From: Paractinoplanes durhamensis
GTDB taxonomy: Bacteria > Actinomycetota > Actinomycetes > Mycobacteriales > Micromonosporaceae
DNA: 64,000 bases
Direction of reading: 5' to 3'
Assembly: GCF_016862175.1 (NCBI RefSeq)
Contig: NZ_BOML01000032.1
Coordinates: 1 to 64,000, forward strand
In this document: positions 7,776 to 15,317 of the stretch, in pieces
Layout of the letters: each line of letters begins with the position of its first letter
Numbering within the stretch: the stretch's first letter is position 1
Made by a program: the position numbers and the translations under genes
The notes under the pieces: generated by a model
The model's database searches: none
What the model saw: only the letters and a program-made list of their open reading frames with translations
What the model was told of the DNA's origin: nothing

Positions 7776-8642
7776 ATGTGCGGGATTGTTGGTCTGCACC
7801 TTCGCGACCCCAGCCTCTATCCGCGCCTCGGTCAGCTGCTGACCGGCATGCTGTGCGAGATGTCCGAGCGGGGCGCCGACTCGGCCGGGGTTGCCGTCTA
7901 CGGCGATCCGGTGTGGTCGCCGCCCGGGCACGCCACCGTCACCGTTCTCGGCCCGGTCGACGATCTTGCCATCGACGAGGCCACGATCATCAGCCTCGGG
8001 GCGACCCATGTGGTGCACGCGCCGATGCCGGTCGACGCGCTGCTGGCCGCCGTCCGCAGCCAGTTGCCGGGTGCGTTGATCGCCGGGTTCGGCGAGGAAC
8101 TGACCGTGCTCAAGGACGTCGGGCACCCACGTGCGCTGGCGGCCGGCTGGGGGCTCGACCATGCGCAGGGCTGGCAGGGCGTCGGTCATACCCGGATGGC
8201 GACCGAGTCGGCGGTCACCCCGAGTGGTGCGCACCCCTATGCGGTCGGGCCGGACCAATGCCTCGTACACAATGGATCTTTTGCTAATCACGCGACCATT
8301 CGTCGCCACCTGAAGGCCCGCGGGGTGGTTTTCGACAGCGAGAACGACACCGAGGTCGGCGCCCGATTCGTCGCGCAGCAAATCGCCGACGGCCGTGATG
8401 TCGAATCCGCGCTGAAGGATCTGTGCGCGCAGTTCGACGGTTTTTACACGCTGCTGGTGTCCAATCGCGACTCTTTCGCCGTGGTCCGCGACGCGATCGC
8501 CTGCAAGCCGGCGGTCATCGCCGAGACCGATGCGTGGGTGGCGATGGCGTCGGAATATCGGGCGCTGGTCGGGTTGCCGGGCATCGAAAAGGCGCGCATC
8601 TTCGAGCCCGAGCCGGAACGGATCTACGCATGGACCCGATGA
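7776..8642 (+). CDS. mgsA: class II glutamine amidotransferase subunit of N-methylglutamate synthase (MgsA/GlxB)
   Basis: 288 residues starting MCGIVG, so Cys2 becomes the N-terminal nucleophile. GHTRMATESAVTPSGAHPY and the LVHNGSFANH oxyanion loop complete the glutaminase site. It lacks the large synthase domains of GltB; that work is shared with the next two genes, as in GlxBCD/MgsABC sets. It should transfer the methylamino group from gamma-glutamylmethylamide. The codons around 8267-8300 (conserved NGSFANH loop) are unusually AT-rich for this genome. Confidence 0.78.
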   Translation: MCGIVGLHLRDPSLYPRLGQLLTGMLCEMSERGADSAGVAVYGDPVWSPPGHATVTVLGPVDDLAIDEATIISLGATHVVHAPMPVDALLAAVRSQLPGALIAGFGEELTVLKDVGHPRALAAGWGLDHAQGWQGVGHTRMATESAVTPSGAHPYAVGPDQCLVHNGSFANHATIRRHLKARGVVFDSENDTEVGARFVAQQIADGRDVESALKDLCAQFDGFYTLLVSNRDSFAVVRDAIACKPAVIAETDAWVAMASEYRALVGLPGIEKARIFEPEPERIYAWTR

Positions 8643-9301
8643 TCTTCGACCTGGAAAAGACGCCGCTCCGCGAGGTCAACCGCACGTTGCACCGCTTGGA
8701 AGCCGGCACCGTGCAGATCCAGAACCCGCACGGCAAGCACAGCGTGGCCGCCGGCCTGCGTACAGCGATAAAAGTATATATAAATGGACATTGTGGATAC
8801 TATGCGGCCGGAATGAACCAGCTGGCCGACGTCGTGATCAACGGCAACGCCGGCGTCGGTGTCGCCGAGAACATGATGAGCGGGTCCGTTTTCATCACCG
8901 GCAACGCCTCCCAATCGGCCGGTGCCACCGCGCACGGCGGCCTACTGGTCGTAACCGGGGACGCAGCCGCCCGCTGCGGCATCTCGATGAAGGGCGTCGA
9001 CATCGTGGTCGGCGGTGGCATCGGCCATATGAGCGCCTTTATGGCCCAAGCGGGCCGGCTCGTGGTGCGCGGCGACGCGGGCGAGGCGCTCGGCGACTCG
9101 ATCTACGAGGCCCGGCTCTACGTGCGCGGCAAGGTCGCCTCGCTCGGGGCCGACTGCATCGCCAAGGACATGCGCGACGAGCACCACGCCGAGTTGCGCG
9201 CGCTCCTGGAGCGGGCCGGCTACGACGACGACACCGCCGACTACACCCGCTACGGCTCCGCGCGGCAGCTGTACCACTTCCACGCAGGGAACGAATACTG
9301 A
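8630..9301 (+). CDS. mgsB: GXGXG-domain subunit (MgsB/GlxC)
   Basis: 223 residues of right-handed beta-helix with repeated G-x-x-x-G and NGNAG / TGNAS / VGGGIGHM turns, the GltB C-terminal (GXGXG) domain as a free subunit. Start ATG at 8630; ATG at 8639 would overlap the previous stop as ATGA and is a real alternative. Stop overlaps the next start (TGATG). Codons 8759-8813 include two ATA, AAA and several TAT codons, a sharp low-GC island in an otherwise GC-rich gene. Confidence 0.78.
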   Translation: MDPMIFDLEKTPLREVNRTLHRLEAGTVQIQNPHGKHSVAAGLRTAIKVYINGHCGYYAAGMNQLADVVINGNAGVGVAENMMSGSVFITGNASQSAGATAHGGLLVVTGDAAARCGISMKGVDIVVGGGIGHMSAFMAQAGRLVVRGDAGEALGDSIYEARLYVRGKVASLGADCIAKDMRDEHHAELRALLERAGYDDDTADYTRYGSARQLYHFHAGNEY

Positions 9302-10623
9302 TGAGCGACGGCTTGCGCGAGTCCGCCACCTTCGACCGGGCCACCATCCACGCCATCCAGCGTGCGGCCGCGACCGGCGTCTACGACATCCGCGGCTGGG
9401 GCGCCAAGCGGGCCCTGCCGCACTTCGACGACCTGCTGTTCCTCGGCGCGAGCATGTCCCGCTACCCGCTCGAGGGCTACCGCGAGGCGTGCGGCACCGA
9501 CGTCGTGCTCGGCGGTCGCAACGCCGCCTACCCGATCCACCTCGACATCCCGGTCACCATCGCCGGAATGAGCTTCGGCGCGCTGTCCGCCCAGGCCAAG
9601 GAGGCCCTGGGCCGCGGCGCCTCGGAGGTGGGGACGAGCACCACCACCGGCGACGGCGGCATGACGCCGGAGGAGCGCGGCCAGTCCAAGCACCTCGTCT
9701 ACCAATATCTGCCGTCGCGCTACGGCATGAACCCGGACGACCTGCGCCGGGCCGACGCCATCGAGATCGTCCTCGGCCAGGGCGCCAAGCCGGGCGGCGG
9801 CGGCATGCTCCTCGGTCAGAAGATCAACGCGCGGGTGGCCGCGATGCGCACCCTGCCGCAGGGCATCGACCAGCGCAGCGCCAGCCGGCACCCGGACTGG
9901 ACCGGCCCCGACGACCTGACCATCAAGATCCAGGAGCTGCGCGAGATCACCGACTGGGAAAAGCCGATCTACGTCAAGATCGGTGCCAGCCGTACGTACT
10001 ACGACGTCAAGCTGGCCGTGCACGCCGGCGCCGACGTCGTCGTGGTGGACGGCATGCAGGGCGGCACCGCCGCCACCCAGGACGTGTTCATCGAGAACGT
10101 CGGCATCCCCACCCTCGCCGCGCTGCCGCAGGCCGTGCAGGCGTTGCAGGAGCTCGGCGTGCACCGGCAGGGCGCGAAGGGGGTGCAGCTGATCGTCTCC
10201 GGCGGCATCCGCACCGGCGCCGACGTCGCGAAGGCCCTGGCGCTCGGCGCGGACGCGGTCGCCATCGGCACCGCCGCGCTGATCGCCCTCGGCGACAACG
10301 ATCCACGCTGGTCGGCCGAGTATGAAGCGCTCGGCTCGGCGGCCGGCTTCTACGACGACTTCCAGGACGGGCGCGATCCGGCCGGCATCACCACCCAGGA
10401 CCCGGAGCTGGCCGCCCGGCTCGATCCGGTCGAGGGTGGCCGTCGTCTCGCCAACTACCTGCGGGTTCTCACCATGGAGGCGCAGACCGTCGCGCGCGCC
10501 TGCGGCAAGGCGCACGTCACCCACCTCGAACCGGAGGACCTGGTCGCGGTCACCATCGAGGCGGCCGCGATGGCCCGGGTGCCGCTGGCCGGCACCGACT
10601 GGATTCCGGGGAGCGCGCGGTGA
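9301..10623 (+). CDS. mgsC: FMN-binding glutamate synthase domain subunit (MgsC/GlxD)
   Basis: 440 residues of the GltB central/FMN TIM-barrel type: ITIAGMSFGALSAQAKEALG-like block, GEGG-type TTTGDGGM, GQGAKPGGGGMLLGQKI, IYVKIGA and VVVDGMQGGTAATQ, then IVSGGIRTGADVAKALALGADAVAIGTA for flavin phosphate binding. Together with the two preceding subunits it would make N-methylglutamate from gamma-glutamylmethylamide and 2-oxoglutarate or glutamate. The ATG overlaps the mgsB stop; its own stop overlaps the oxidase GTG (GTGA). Confidence 0.8.
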   Translation: MSDGLRESATFDRATIHAIQRAAATGVYDIRGWGAKRALPHFDDLLFLGASMSRYPLEGYREACGTDVVLGGRNAAYPIHLDIPVTIAGMSFGALSAQAKEALGRGASEVGTSTTTGDGGMTPEERGQSKHLVYQYLPSRYGMNPDDLRRADAIEIVLGQGAKPGGGGMLLGQKINARVAAMRTLPQGIDQRSASRHPDWTGPDDLTIKIQELREITDWEKPIYVKIGASRTYYDVKLAVHAGADVVVVDGMQGGTAATQDVFIENVGIPTLAALPQAVQALQELGVHRQGAKGVQLIVSGGIRTGADVAKALALGADAVAIGTAALIALGDNDPRWSAEYEALGSAAGFYDDFQDGRDPAGITTQDPELAARLDPVEGGRRLANYLRVLTMEAQTVARACGKAHVTHLEPEDLVAVTIEAAAMARVPLAGTDWIPGSAR

Positions 10624-11708
10624 GGATCGCCGTTGTCGGGGCCGGGCTGGCCGGTTCGGCGACGGCCTGGCGGCTGGCTCAGCGCGGCGCGCAGGTCACG
10701 CTCCTCGAGCGGGCGACGCCCGCCAATCCGCAGGGCAGCTCGCACGGATCGGCACGCATTTTCCGGTACGCCTACCCGGACCCGTTCTACGCGAAGCTGG
10801 TGGTCGAGGCCCGCGAGCACTGGTCCGAGTTGGAGGATGCGACCGGCGCGACGTTCTTCCGGAAGACGGGCGCCCTCGACTTCGGTGCCGTCCGCGACCC
10901 GCACCAGCTGGCCGGGGTGCTGACCGAGGCCGGCGTCGACCACGAGCTGCTCGCCGCCGAGGAGGCGGCCGAGCGGTGGCCGGGCATCCGGGTCGACGGC
11001 CCGGTCCTGTGGCACCCCGCGGCCGGCGTGATCGACGCCCAGGCCGCGGTCCTCGCGATGACCGAGCTGGCCCGCGCGGCCGGCGCGACCGTGCACGAGA
11101 ACTGGACGGTCACCGCCGTGGTGGAGAGCGGCGGCCGGGTCTCGGTCCGCTCCGCGGACGGCGACGAACTGACCGTCGACCACGTGGTCCTCGCGGCCGG
11201 CGGCTGGCTGCCGGAGCTCATGCCCGCGGTTCCGGTGCGCGTCCGCCAGGAGCAGGCCTTCCACTTCCCGTACCGGGATCCGGCCGAGGCCCAGCGGTGG
11301 CCGACCTTCGTGCACAAGCGGGCCGGCATGTCGACGTACAGCCTGCCGGGCGGCCGGGATGCCGACCATCGGGGGCAGAAGGTCGCCGAGTACTTCGGCG
11401 GATCCGAGATCGCGTCCGCGTCGGCCAACGACGGGATCGTCGACCCCGGCAACCGGCAGCGGTTGGTGGACTACGTCGTACGCCATCTGCCGGGTTTGAT
11501 TCCCGAGCCCTACGCCGAGACCACCTGCGTGTTCACCTGCACGGCCGACGAGAACTTCGTGATCGACACGGTGGGTGCGGTGACCGTCGCCTCGCCCTGC
11601 TCCGGGCATGGCGCCAAGTTCGCCCCGCTGCTCGGCGCGATCATCGCCGACGCCGCGACCGGCCGGGCCCGGCCCGCCGCCAAGTTCCGGCTGCCCTCGG
11701 CTGACTAG
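10620..11708 (+). CDS. monomeric sarcosine oxidase/N-methyltryptophan oxidase family flavoenzyme, possible N-methylglutamate oxidase
   Basis: 362 residues. N-terminal GAGLAGSATAWRLAQRG is the FAD Rossmann loop; SSHGSARIFR follows the MSOX pattern; CVFTCTADENFVID (Cys303) aligns with the cysteine that binds FAD covalently in MSOX, and SGHGAKFAPLLG closes the family signature. The enzymes oxidise secondary N-methyl amines to the amine, formaldehyde and peroxide. Placed directly after the N-methylglutamate synthase genes with a 4-bp overlap, it is the natural candidate to oxidise N-methylglutamate, in place of the four-subunit MgdABCD dehydrogenase. Substrate is inferred from context. Confidence 0.75.
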   Translation: MRIAVVGAGLAGSATAWRLAQRGAQVTLLERATPANPQGSSHGSARIFRYAYPDPFYAKLVVEAREHWSELEDATGATFFRKTGALDFGAVRDPHQLAGVLTEAGVDHELLAAEEAAERWPGIRVDGPVLWHPAAGVIDAQAAVLAMTELARAAGATVHENWTVTAVVESGGRVSVRSADGDELTVDHVVLAAGGWLPELMPAVPVRVRQEQAFHFPYRDPAEAQRWPTFVHKRAGMSTYSLPGGRDADHRGQKVAEYFGGSEIASASANDGIVDPGNRQRLVDYVVRHLPGLIPEPYAETTCVFTCTADENFVIDTVGAVTVASPCSGHGAKFAPLLGAIIADAATGRARPAAKFRLPSAD

Positions 11709-11717
11709 GGTGACCAG

Positions 11718-12374
11718 GTGACCGAGGGCCCGCTGCTGCGCAACGACACCGGTACCGCTCGCGAACGGGCGGCCGACGAGCCGCTCGGCGGGCTCGAGCT
11801 GGAGGTGGCGATCGGCCGCAACGTCCGCGAGCTGCGCAACCAGTACGGCCTGACGGTGGCCGAGCTGGCCACCCGGATCGGCATCTCGAAGGCGATGCTC
11901 TCGAAGATCGAGAACGCCCAGACGTCGTGCAGCCTGGGCACCCTCGCCGCCCTGGCCGGCGGCCTGGACGTGCCGGTCACCAGCCTGTTCCGGGGCGCCG
12001 AGAAGGAGCGGCCGTCGTCGTTCGTCCCGGCCGGCGAGGGCACCGCGATCGTCCGGGACGGCTCGCAGGCCGGCCACGAGTACCGGCTGCTCGGGTCGCT
12101 GCGCGGCGAGCACCGCCGGCTGGAGTGCCTGCACGTCACGCTGACCGCGAAGAGCAGCACCTACCCGCTCTTCCAGCACCCCGGCACCGAGTTCATCTAC
12201 ATGCTGGAGGGCACGATGGACTACGCCCACGGCCGCTCGGTGCACCGGCTCACCCCGGGGGACTCGCTGCAGATGGACGGCGAGGGCGCGCACGGCCCGG
12301 CCGACCTGATCGAGCTGCCGATCCGCTTCCTGTCGGTGATCGCCTTCCCGGACACGGTGGCGCCGCACCGCTGA
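11718..12374 (+). CDS. XRE-family regulator with cupin domain
   Basis: 218 residues. Helix-turn-helix at about 32-90 (IGRNVRELRNQYGLTVAELATRIGISKAMLSKIEN) and a C-terminal cupin at about 130-205 (HPGTEFIYMLEGTMDYAHG ... LTPGDSLQMDG), the PuuR/SutR-like layout in which the cupin senses a small molecule. GTG start 9 bp after the oxidase stop, same strand, between the N-methylglutamate genes and amt. It probably senses an amine or amino acid and controls this locus, but its site has not been identified. Confidence 0.85.
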   Translation: MTEGPLLRNDTGTARERAADEPLGGLELEVAIGRNVRELRNQYGLTVAELATRIGISKAMLSKIENAQTSCSLGTLAALAGGLDVPVTSLFRGAEKERPSSFVPAGEGTAIVRDGSQAGHEYRLLGSLRGEHRRLECLHVTLTAKSSTYPLFQHPGTEFIYMLEGTMDYAHGRSVHRLTPGDSLQMDGEGAHGPADLIELPIRFLSVIAFPDTVAPHR

Positions 12375-12383
12375 CATCTACGG

Positions 12384-12418
12384 GCAACAGTCGCTCTGTT
12401 TACTGCCATCAAACGGTG
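12384..12418 (+). promoter_or_regulatory. amt promoter motif shared with the gmaS promoter
   Basis: Matches 6375-6409 at 23 of 35 positions. Contains AACAG-N5-CTGTT and TTTAC-N6-CAAAC, the latter like a GlnR half-site pair, ending 27 bp before the amt start. Shared spacing of all blocks argues for one regulator acting at both promoters. Confidence 0.55.
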
Positions 12419-12445
12419 GACACTCAGAGTAGACGAGGGATCCCC

Positions 12446-13798
12446 TTGGACGTCGGAAGCACCGCATTCGTCTTGGCGAGCAGCATGGCTGTCGCGCTCA
12501 TGATTCCCGGCCTGGCGCTCTTCTACGGCGGCATGGTCAGCTCCAGATCCGTACTGAATATGATCATGATGGTGTTCGGTGCGGTCGCCGTGGTCGGCGT
12601 GCTCTGGACCTTCTACGGCTTCTCGGCCGCGTTCGGTGACTCGTACGGCGGCCTCGGTCTGCTCGGCAACCTCACCGAACATCTGGGACTCGGCGATCTG
12701 GTGGCCGGCGACGACGCCGCGACCCTGCCGCCCGCCGCGGTCGCGATCTTCCAGGCGCTCTTCGCGGTGATCACCACCGCGCTGATCGCCGGCGCCATCG
12801 CCGACCGGGTCCGGTTCGGGCCGTGGCTGCTCTTCTCCGGCGTCTGGGCCACCCTGGTCTACTTCCCGGTGGCGCACTGGGTCTTCGCGTTCGACTCCGC
12901 CGACGGCAGCGTGGCCGGTGGCTGGATCGCCAACAGGCTGGGCGCCGTCGACTTCGCCGGCGGAACGGCCGTGCACATCAACGCCGGTATCGGCGCCCTC
13001 GCGGTGATCCTGGTGGTCGGCAAACGGGTCGGCTGGCCCAAGCAGGCCCGGCCGAACAGCCTTCCGCTGGTCGCGGCGGGCGCCGGCATCCTGTGGTTCG
13101 GCTGGTTCGGCTTCAACGGCGGCTCGGCGCTGGCGGCCGGCAACTCGGCCTCGGTCGTCATGCTCACCACGTTCAACGCCACCTGCGGCGCGATGCTGGC
13201 CTGGCTGCTGGTCGAGCGGTTCCGGGACGGGCACGCCACCACCCTCGGCGCGATGTCCGGGGCGATCGCCGGCCTGGTCGCGATCACCCCGTCCTGCGGC
13301 GCGGTCACCCCGATGGGTGCGCTCCTCGTCGGTGCCATCGCCGGTGCGATCTGCCCGCTCGCGATCTCGCTGAAGTACCGCCTCGGCTACGACGACTCGC
13401 TCGACGTGATCGGCGTGCACCTGGTCGGCGGCCTGCTCGGCACCCTGCTGGTCGGCTTCCTCGGCACCGCCGACGCGCCCAGCGGTCAGGCCGGTCTCTT
13501 CTACGGCGGCGGCTTCGGCCTGCTCGGCAAGCAGGCGGTGGCGGCCTTCGCGGTGCTCGGCTACTCCTTCGTGGTCACCCTGGCGATCGCTTACGCGATC
13601 CAGAAAACCATCGGCTTCCGGCTCTCCCCGGAGAAGGAGGCGGCGGGCATCGACGTGGTCGAGCATGCCGAGCTTGCGTACGACCTGGAAGGCAAGCTGC
13701 ACGCCCCCGGAACCGGGCCTACCCCTGCCGCGGTGATCGCCTCGGCCGAGCGCCTCACCGCCGAGGCCGCGCCGACCGGCACCAACGCACCGAGCTGA
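12446..13798 (+). CDS. amt: Amt-family ammonium (methylammonium) transporter
   Basis: 450-residue membrane channel with about 11 helices: first helix AFVLASSMAVALMIPGLALFYGGM, AVHINAG carrying one pore histidine and DVIGVHLVGGLLGTLLVG the second, TTFNATCGAMLAWLLVE between. The TTG start at 12446 is chosen for its GAGGGA ribosome site and because it gives the short N-terminus expected; the long upstream frame is the regulator read out of frame. Amt proteins also carry methylammonium, which would feed the GmaS reaction encoded upstream. No adjacent glnK. Confidence 0.88.
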   Translation: MDVGSTAFVLASSMAVALMIPGLALFYGGMVSSRSVLNMIMMVFGAVAVVGVLWTFYGFSAAFGDSYGGLGLLGNLTEHLGLGDLVAGDDAATLPPAAVAIFQALFAVITTALIAGAIADRVRFGPWLLFSGVWATLVYFPVAHWVFAFDSADGSVAGGWIANRLGAVDFAGGTAVHINAGIGALAVILVVGKRVGWPKQARPNSLPLVAAGAGILWFGWFGFNGGSALAAGNSASVVMLTTFNATCGAMLAWLLVERFRDGHATTLGAMSGAIAGLVAITPSCGAVTPMGALLVGAIAGAICPLAISLKYRLGYDDSLDVIGVHLVGGLLGTLLVGFLGTADAPSGQAGLFYGGGFGLLGKQAVAAFAVLGYSFVVTLAIAYAIQKTIGFRLSPEKEAAGIDVVEHAELAYDLEGKLHAPGTGPTPAAVIASAERLTAEAAPTGTNAPS

Positions 13799-13824
13799 GC
13801 CCGGTCGATGCTCCCGGATGCCGG

Positions 13825-14409
13825 TCAGCGGCGTCCGGGAGCCTCGGCCACGGTCAGCACCAATTGCGCGGAGGCCGCGCAGCCGATCCGGCCGTCCAGG
13901 GCGGCGGCGACCGCCTCGGCCAGCGGCCACGCCTTCACCTCGAGGTCGGCCTCCGCCGCCTCCGGATGGGCCGTCCCTGCCCGCAGGTCCTCGGCGGCGA
14001 ACAGATGAATCCGTGCCGGGGACAGCCCCGGCAGCGGCCACACCGCCCCGAGCGAACGCCAGCGTGCCGCGGTCAGCCCGGTCTCCTCGGCCAGCTCGCG
14101 GGCGGCGGCGACCTGCGGCTCCTCGCCCGGGTCGACACCGCCGCCGACGGCCTGCAGCATCCGGCGCTTGGGCAGGTAATGGTACTGCTCGGCCAGCCAG
14201 ATCCGGCCGTCGCCGGTCAGCGCGGCGACCCGCACCAGATCGGGCGTCTCGACCCACTCGTACCGCCCGGACCCGCCGCCCGGATCGGTCACCTCATCGG
14301 CATACGCGGCGAACCGCTTTCCCTGCGTGATCTGGGTCGTGCTCCGCCGCATCCACGGGCCGCGCTGCTCACCTTCCACGACCGGGAACGCTACCCGCGG
14401 CCCCCGCAC
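13825..14409 (-). CDS. NUDIX hydrolase, ADP-ribose pyrophosphatase type
   Basis: 194 residues. The Nudix box starts GGGVDPGEEPQVAAAREL and continues AEETGL (about residues 88-111), with a preceding ADP-ribose-pyrophosphatase-like strand pattern (VRVAALTGDGRIWLAEQYHYLP). GTG at 14409; an internal ATG at residue 20 is possible. Faces the amt gene convergently and is divergent from the next methyltransferase gene. Substrate not assignable beyond a nucleoside diphosphate derivative. Confidence 0.82.
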   Translation of the reverse strand: MRGPRVAFPVVEGEQRGPWMRRSTTQITQGKRFAAYADEVTDPGGGSGRYEWVETPDLVRVAALTGDGRIWLAEQYHYLPKRRMLQAVGGGVDPGEEPQVAAARELAEETGLTAARWRSLGAVWPLPGLSPARIHLFAAEDLRAGTAHPEAAEADLEVKAWPLAEAVAAALDGRIGCAASAQLVLTVAEAPGRR

Positions 14410-14513
14410 CTCGCTGTCCCTTCTTGATCGAAATGGGGGCCACCCCGGGTCGTCGAGTGCGACTACAGTGGCCCCTGCGTCGACCCCGTTGCCGTATCCG
14501 TGAGGGTTTGCCC

Positions 14514-15317
14514 ATGTCGGAGAAGCCTGATCTCACCGCCCTGAACACCTCGCGCCGCTACAACCAGTGGGTCGGCGGGAAAGATCACACCGGCGTCGAG
14601 CGGGAATCCACCAAGATCGTCATGGCCGTGCTGCCCAACATGATCGACGCCGCCCGCGAGGGCCGCGCCGTCGTCCTGCGGGCCGTCCGGCACCTGGTGG
14701 CCGAGTGCGGGGTGCGCCAGATCCTGGACATCGGGGCCGGCCAGCCGCTGGCGCCCAACGTCCACGAGGTCGCCCAGAAGGTCGACCCGGCCGTCCGGGT
14801 GGTCTACGTCGACAACGACCCGCTGGTCGCGGTCCACCACCGCGGCACGGTGATGAGCAGCGCGCAGGGCCGGGCCGAGTTCGAGCCGGGCGACCTGCGC
14901 GACATCGACGCGCTGCTGGCCGGCGACGTGGTGACCGGGGTGCTGGACCTGGGCCGCCCGGTCGCGGTGCTGCTGGCCAGCGTGCTGCACCTGATCGACG
15001 ACGACGAGCAGGCATACGCCGCGGTCCGCCGGTTGCGGGAGGCCCTGGCCCCGGGCAGCTACTTGGTGATCGTGCACGGCACGTTCGACACGCTGCCGGA
15101 GGAGACCAGCACGGCGGTCACCAAGATGCTGGCCACCGGCAAGCAGGGCGTCTACCGGGCTCGCACCCGAGCCGAGATCGAGGCGTTCGTCGACGGCCTG
15201 AAGATCGAGGAGCCAGGCCTGGTCTCCAGCGTCGAGTGGCACCCCGACCCGGCGAACCCGCCAAAGACCAGCGTCACCGACGCCATGTGCTACGCCGTCG
15301 TCGCAAAGCTGCCTTAA
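14514..15317 (+). CDS. SAM-dependent methyltransferase, Methyltransf_19 (DUF574) family
   Basis: 267 residues beginning with the family signature ALNTSRRYNQWVGGKDHTGVER, followed by LDIGAGQP (SAM-binding glycine loop), VVYVDNDPLVAVHHR and VAVLLASVLHLIDD. These proteins are numerous in actinomycetes and mostly uncharacterised. ATG 14514 fits; upstream sequence in frame is not family-like. A paralogue lies at 20370-21185. Its stop overlaps the convergent ATPase gene by 4 bp. Confidence 0.85.
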   Translation: MSEKPDLTALNTSRRYNQWVGGKDHTGVERESTKIVMAVLPNMIDAAREGRAVVLRAVRHLVAECGVRQILDIGAGQPLAPNVHEVAQKVDPAVRVVYVDNDPLVAVHHRGTVMSSAQGRAEFEPGDLRDIDALLAGDVVTGVLDLGRPVAVLLASVLHLIDDDEQAYAAVRRLREALAPGSYLVIVHGTFDTLPEETSTAVTKMLATGKQGVYRARTRAEIEAFVDGLKIEEPGLVSSVEWHPDPANPPKTSVTDAMCYAVVAKLP

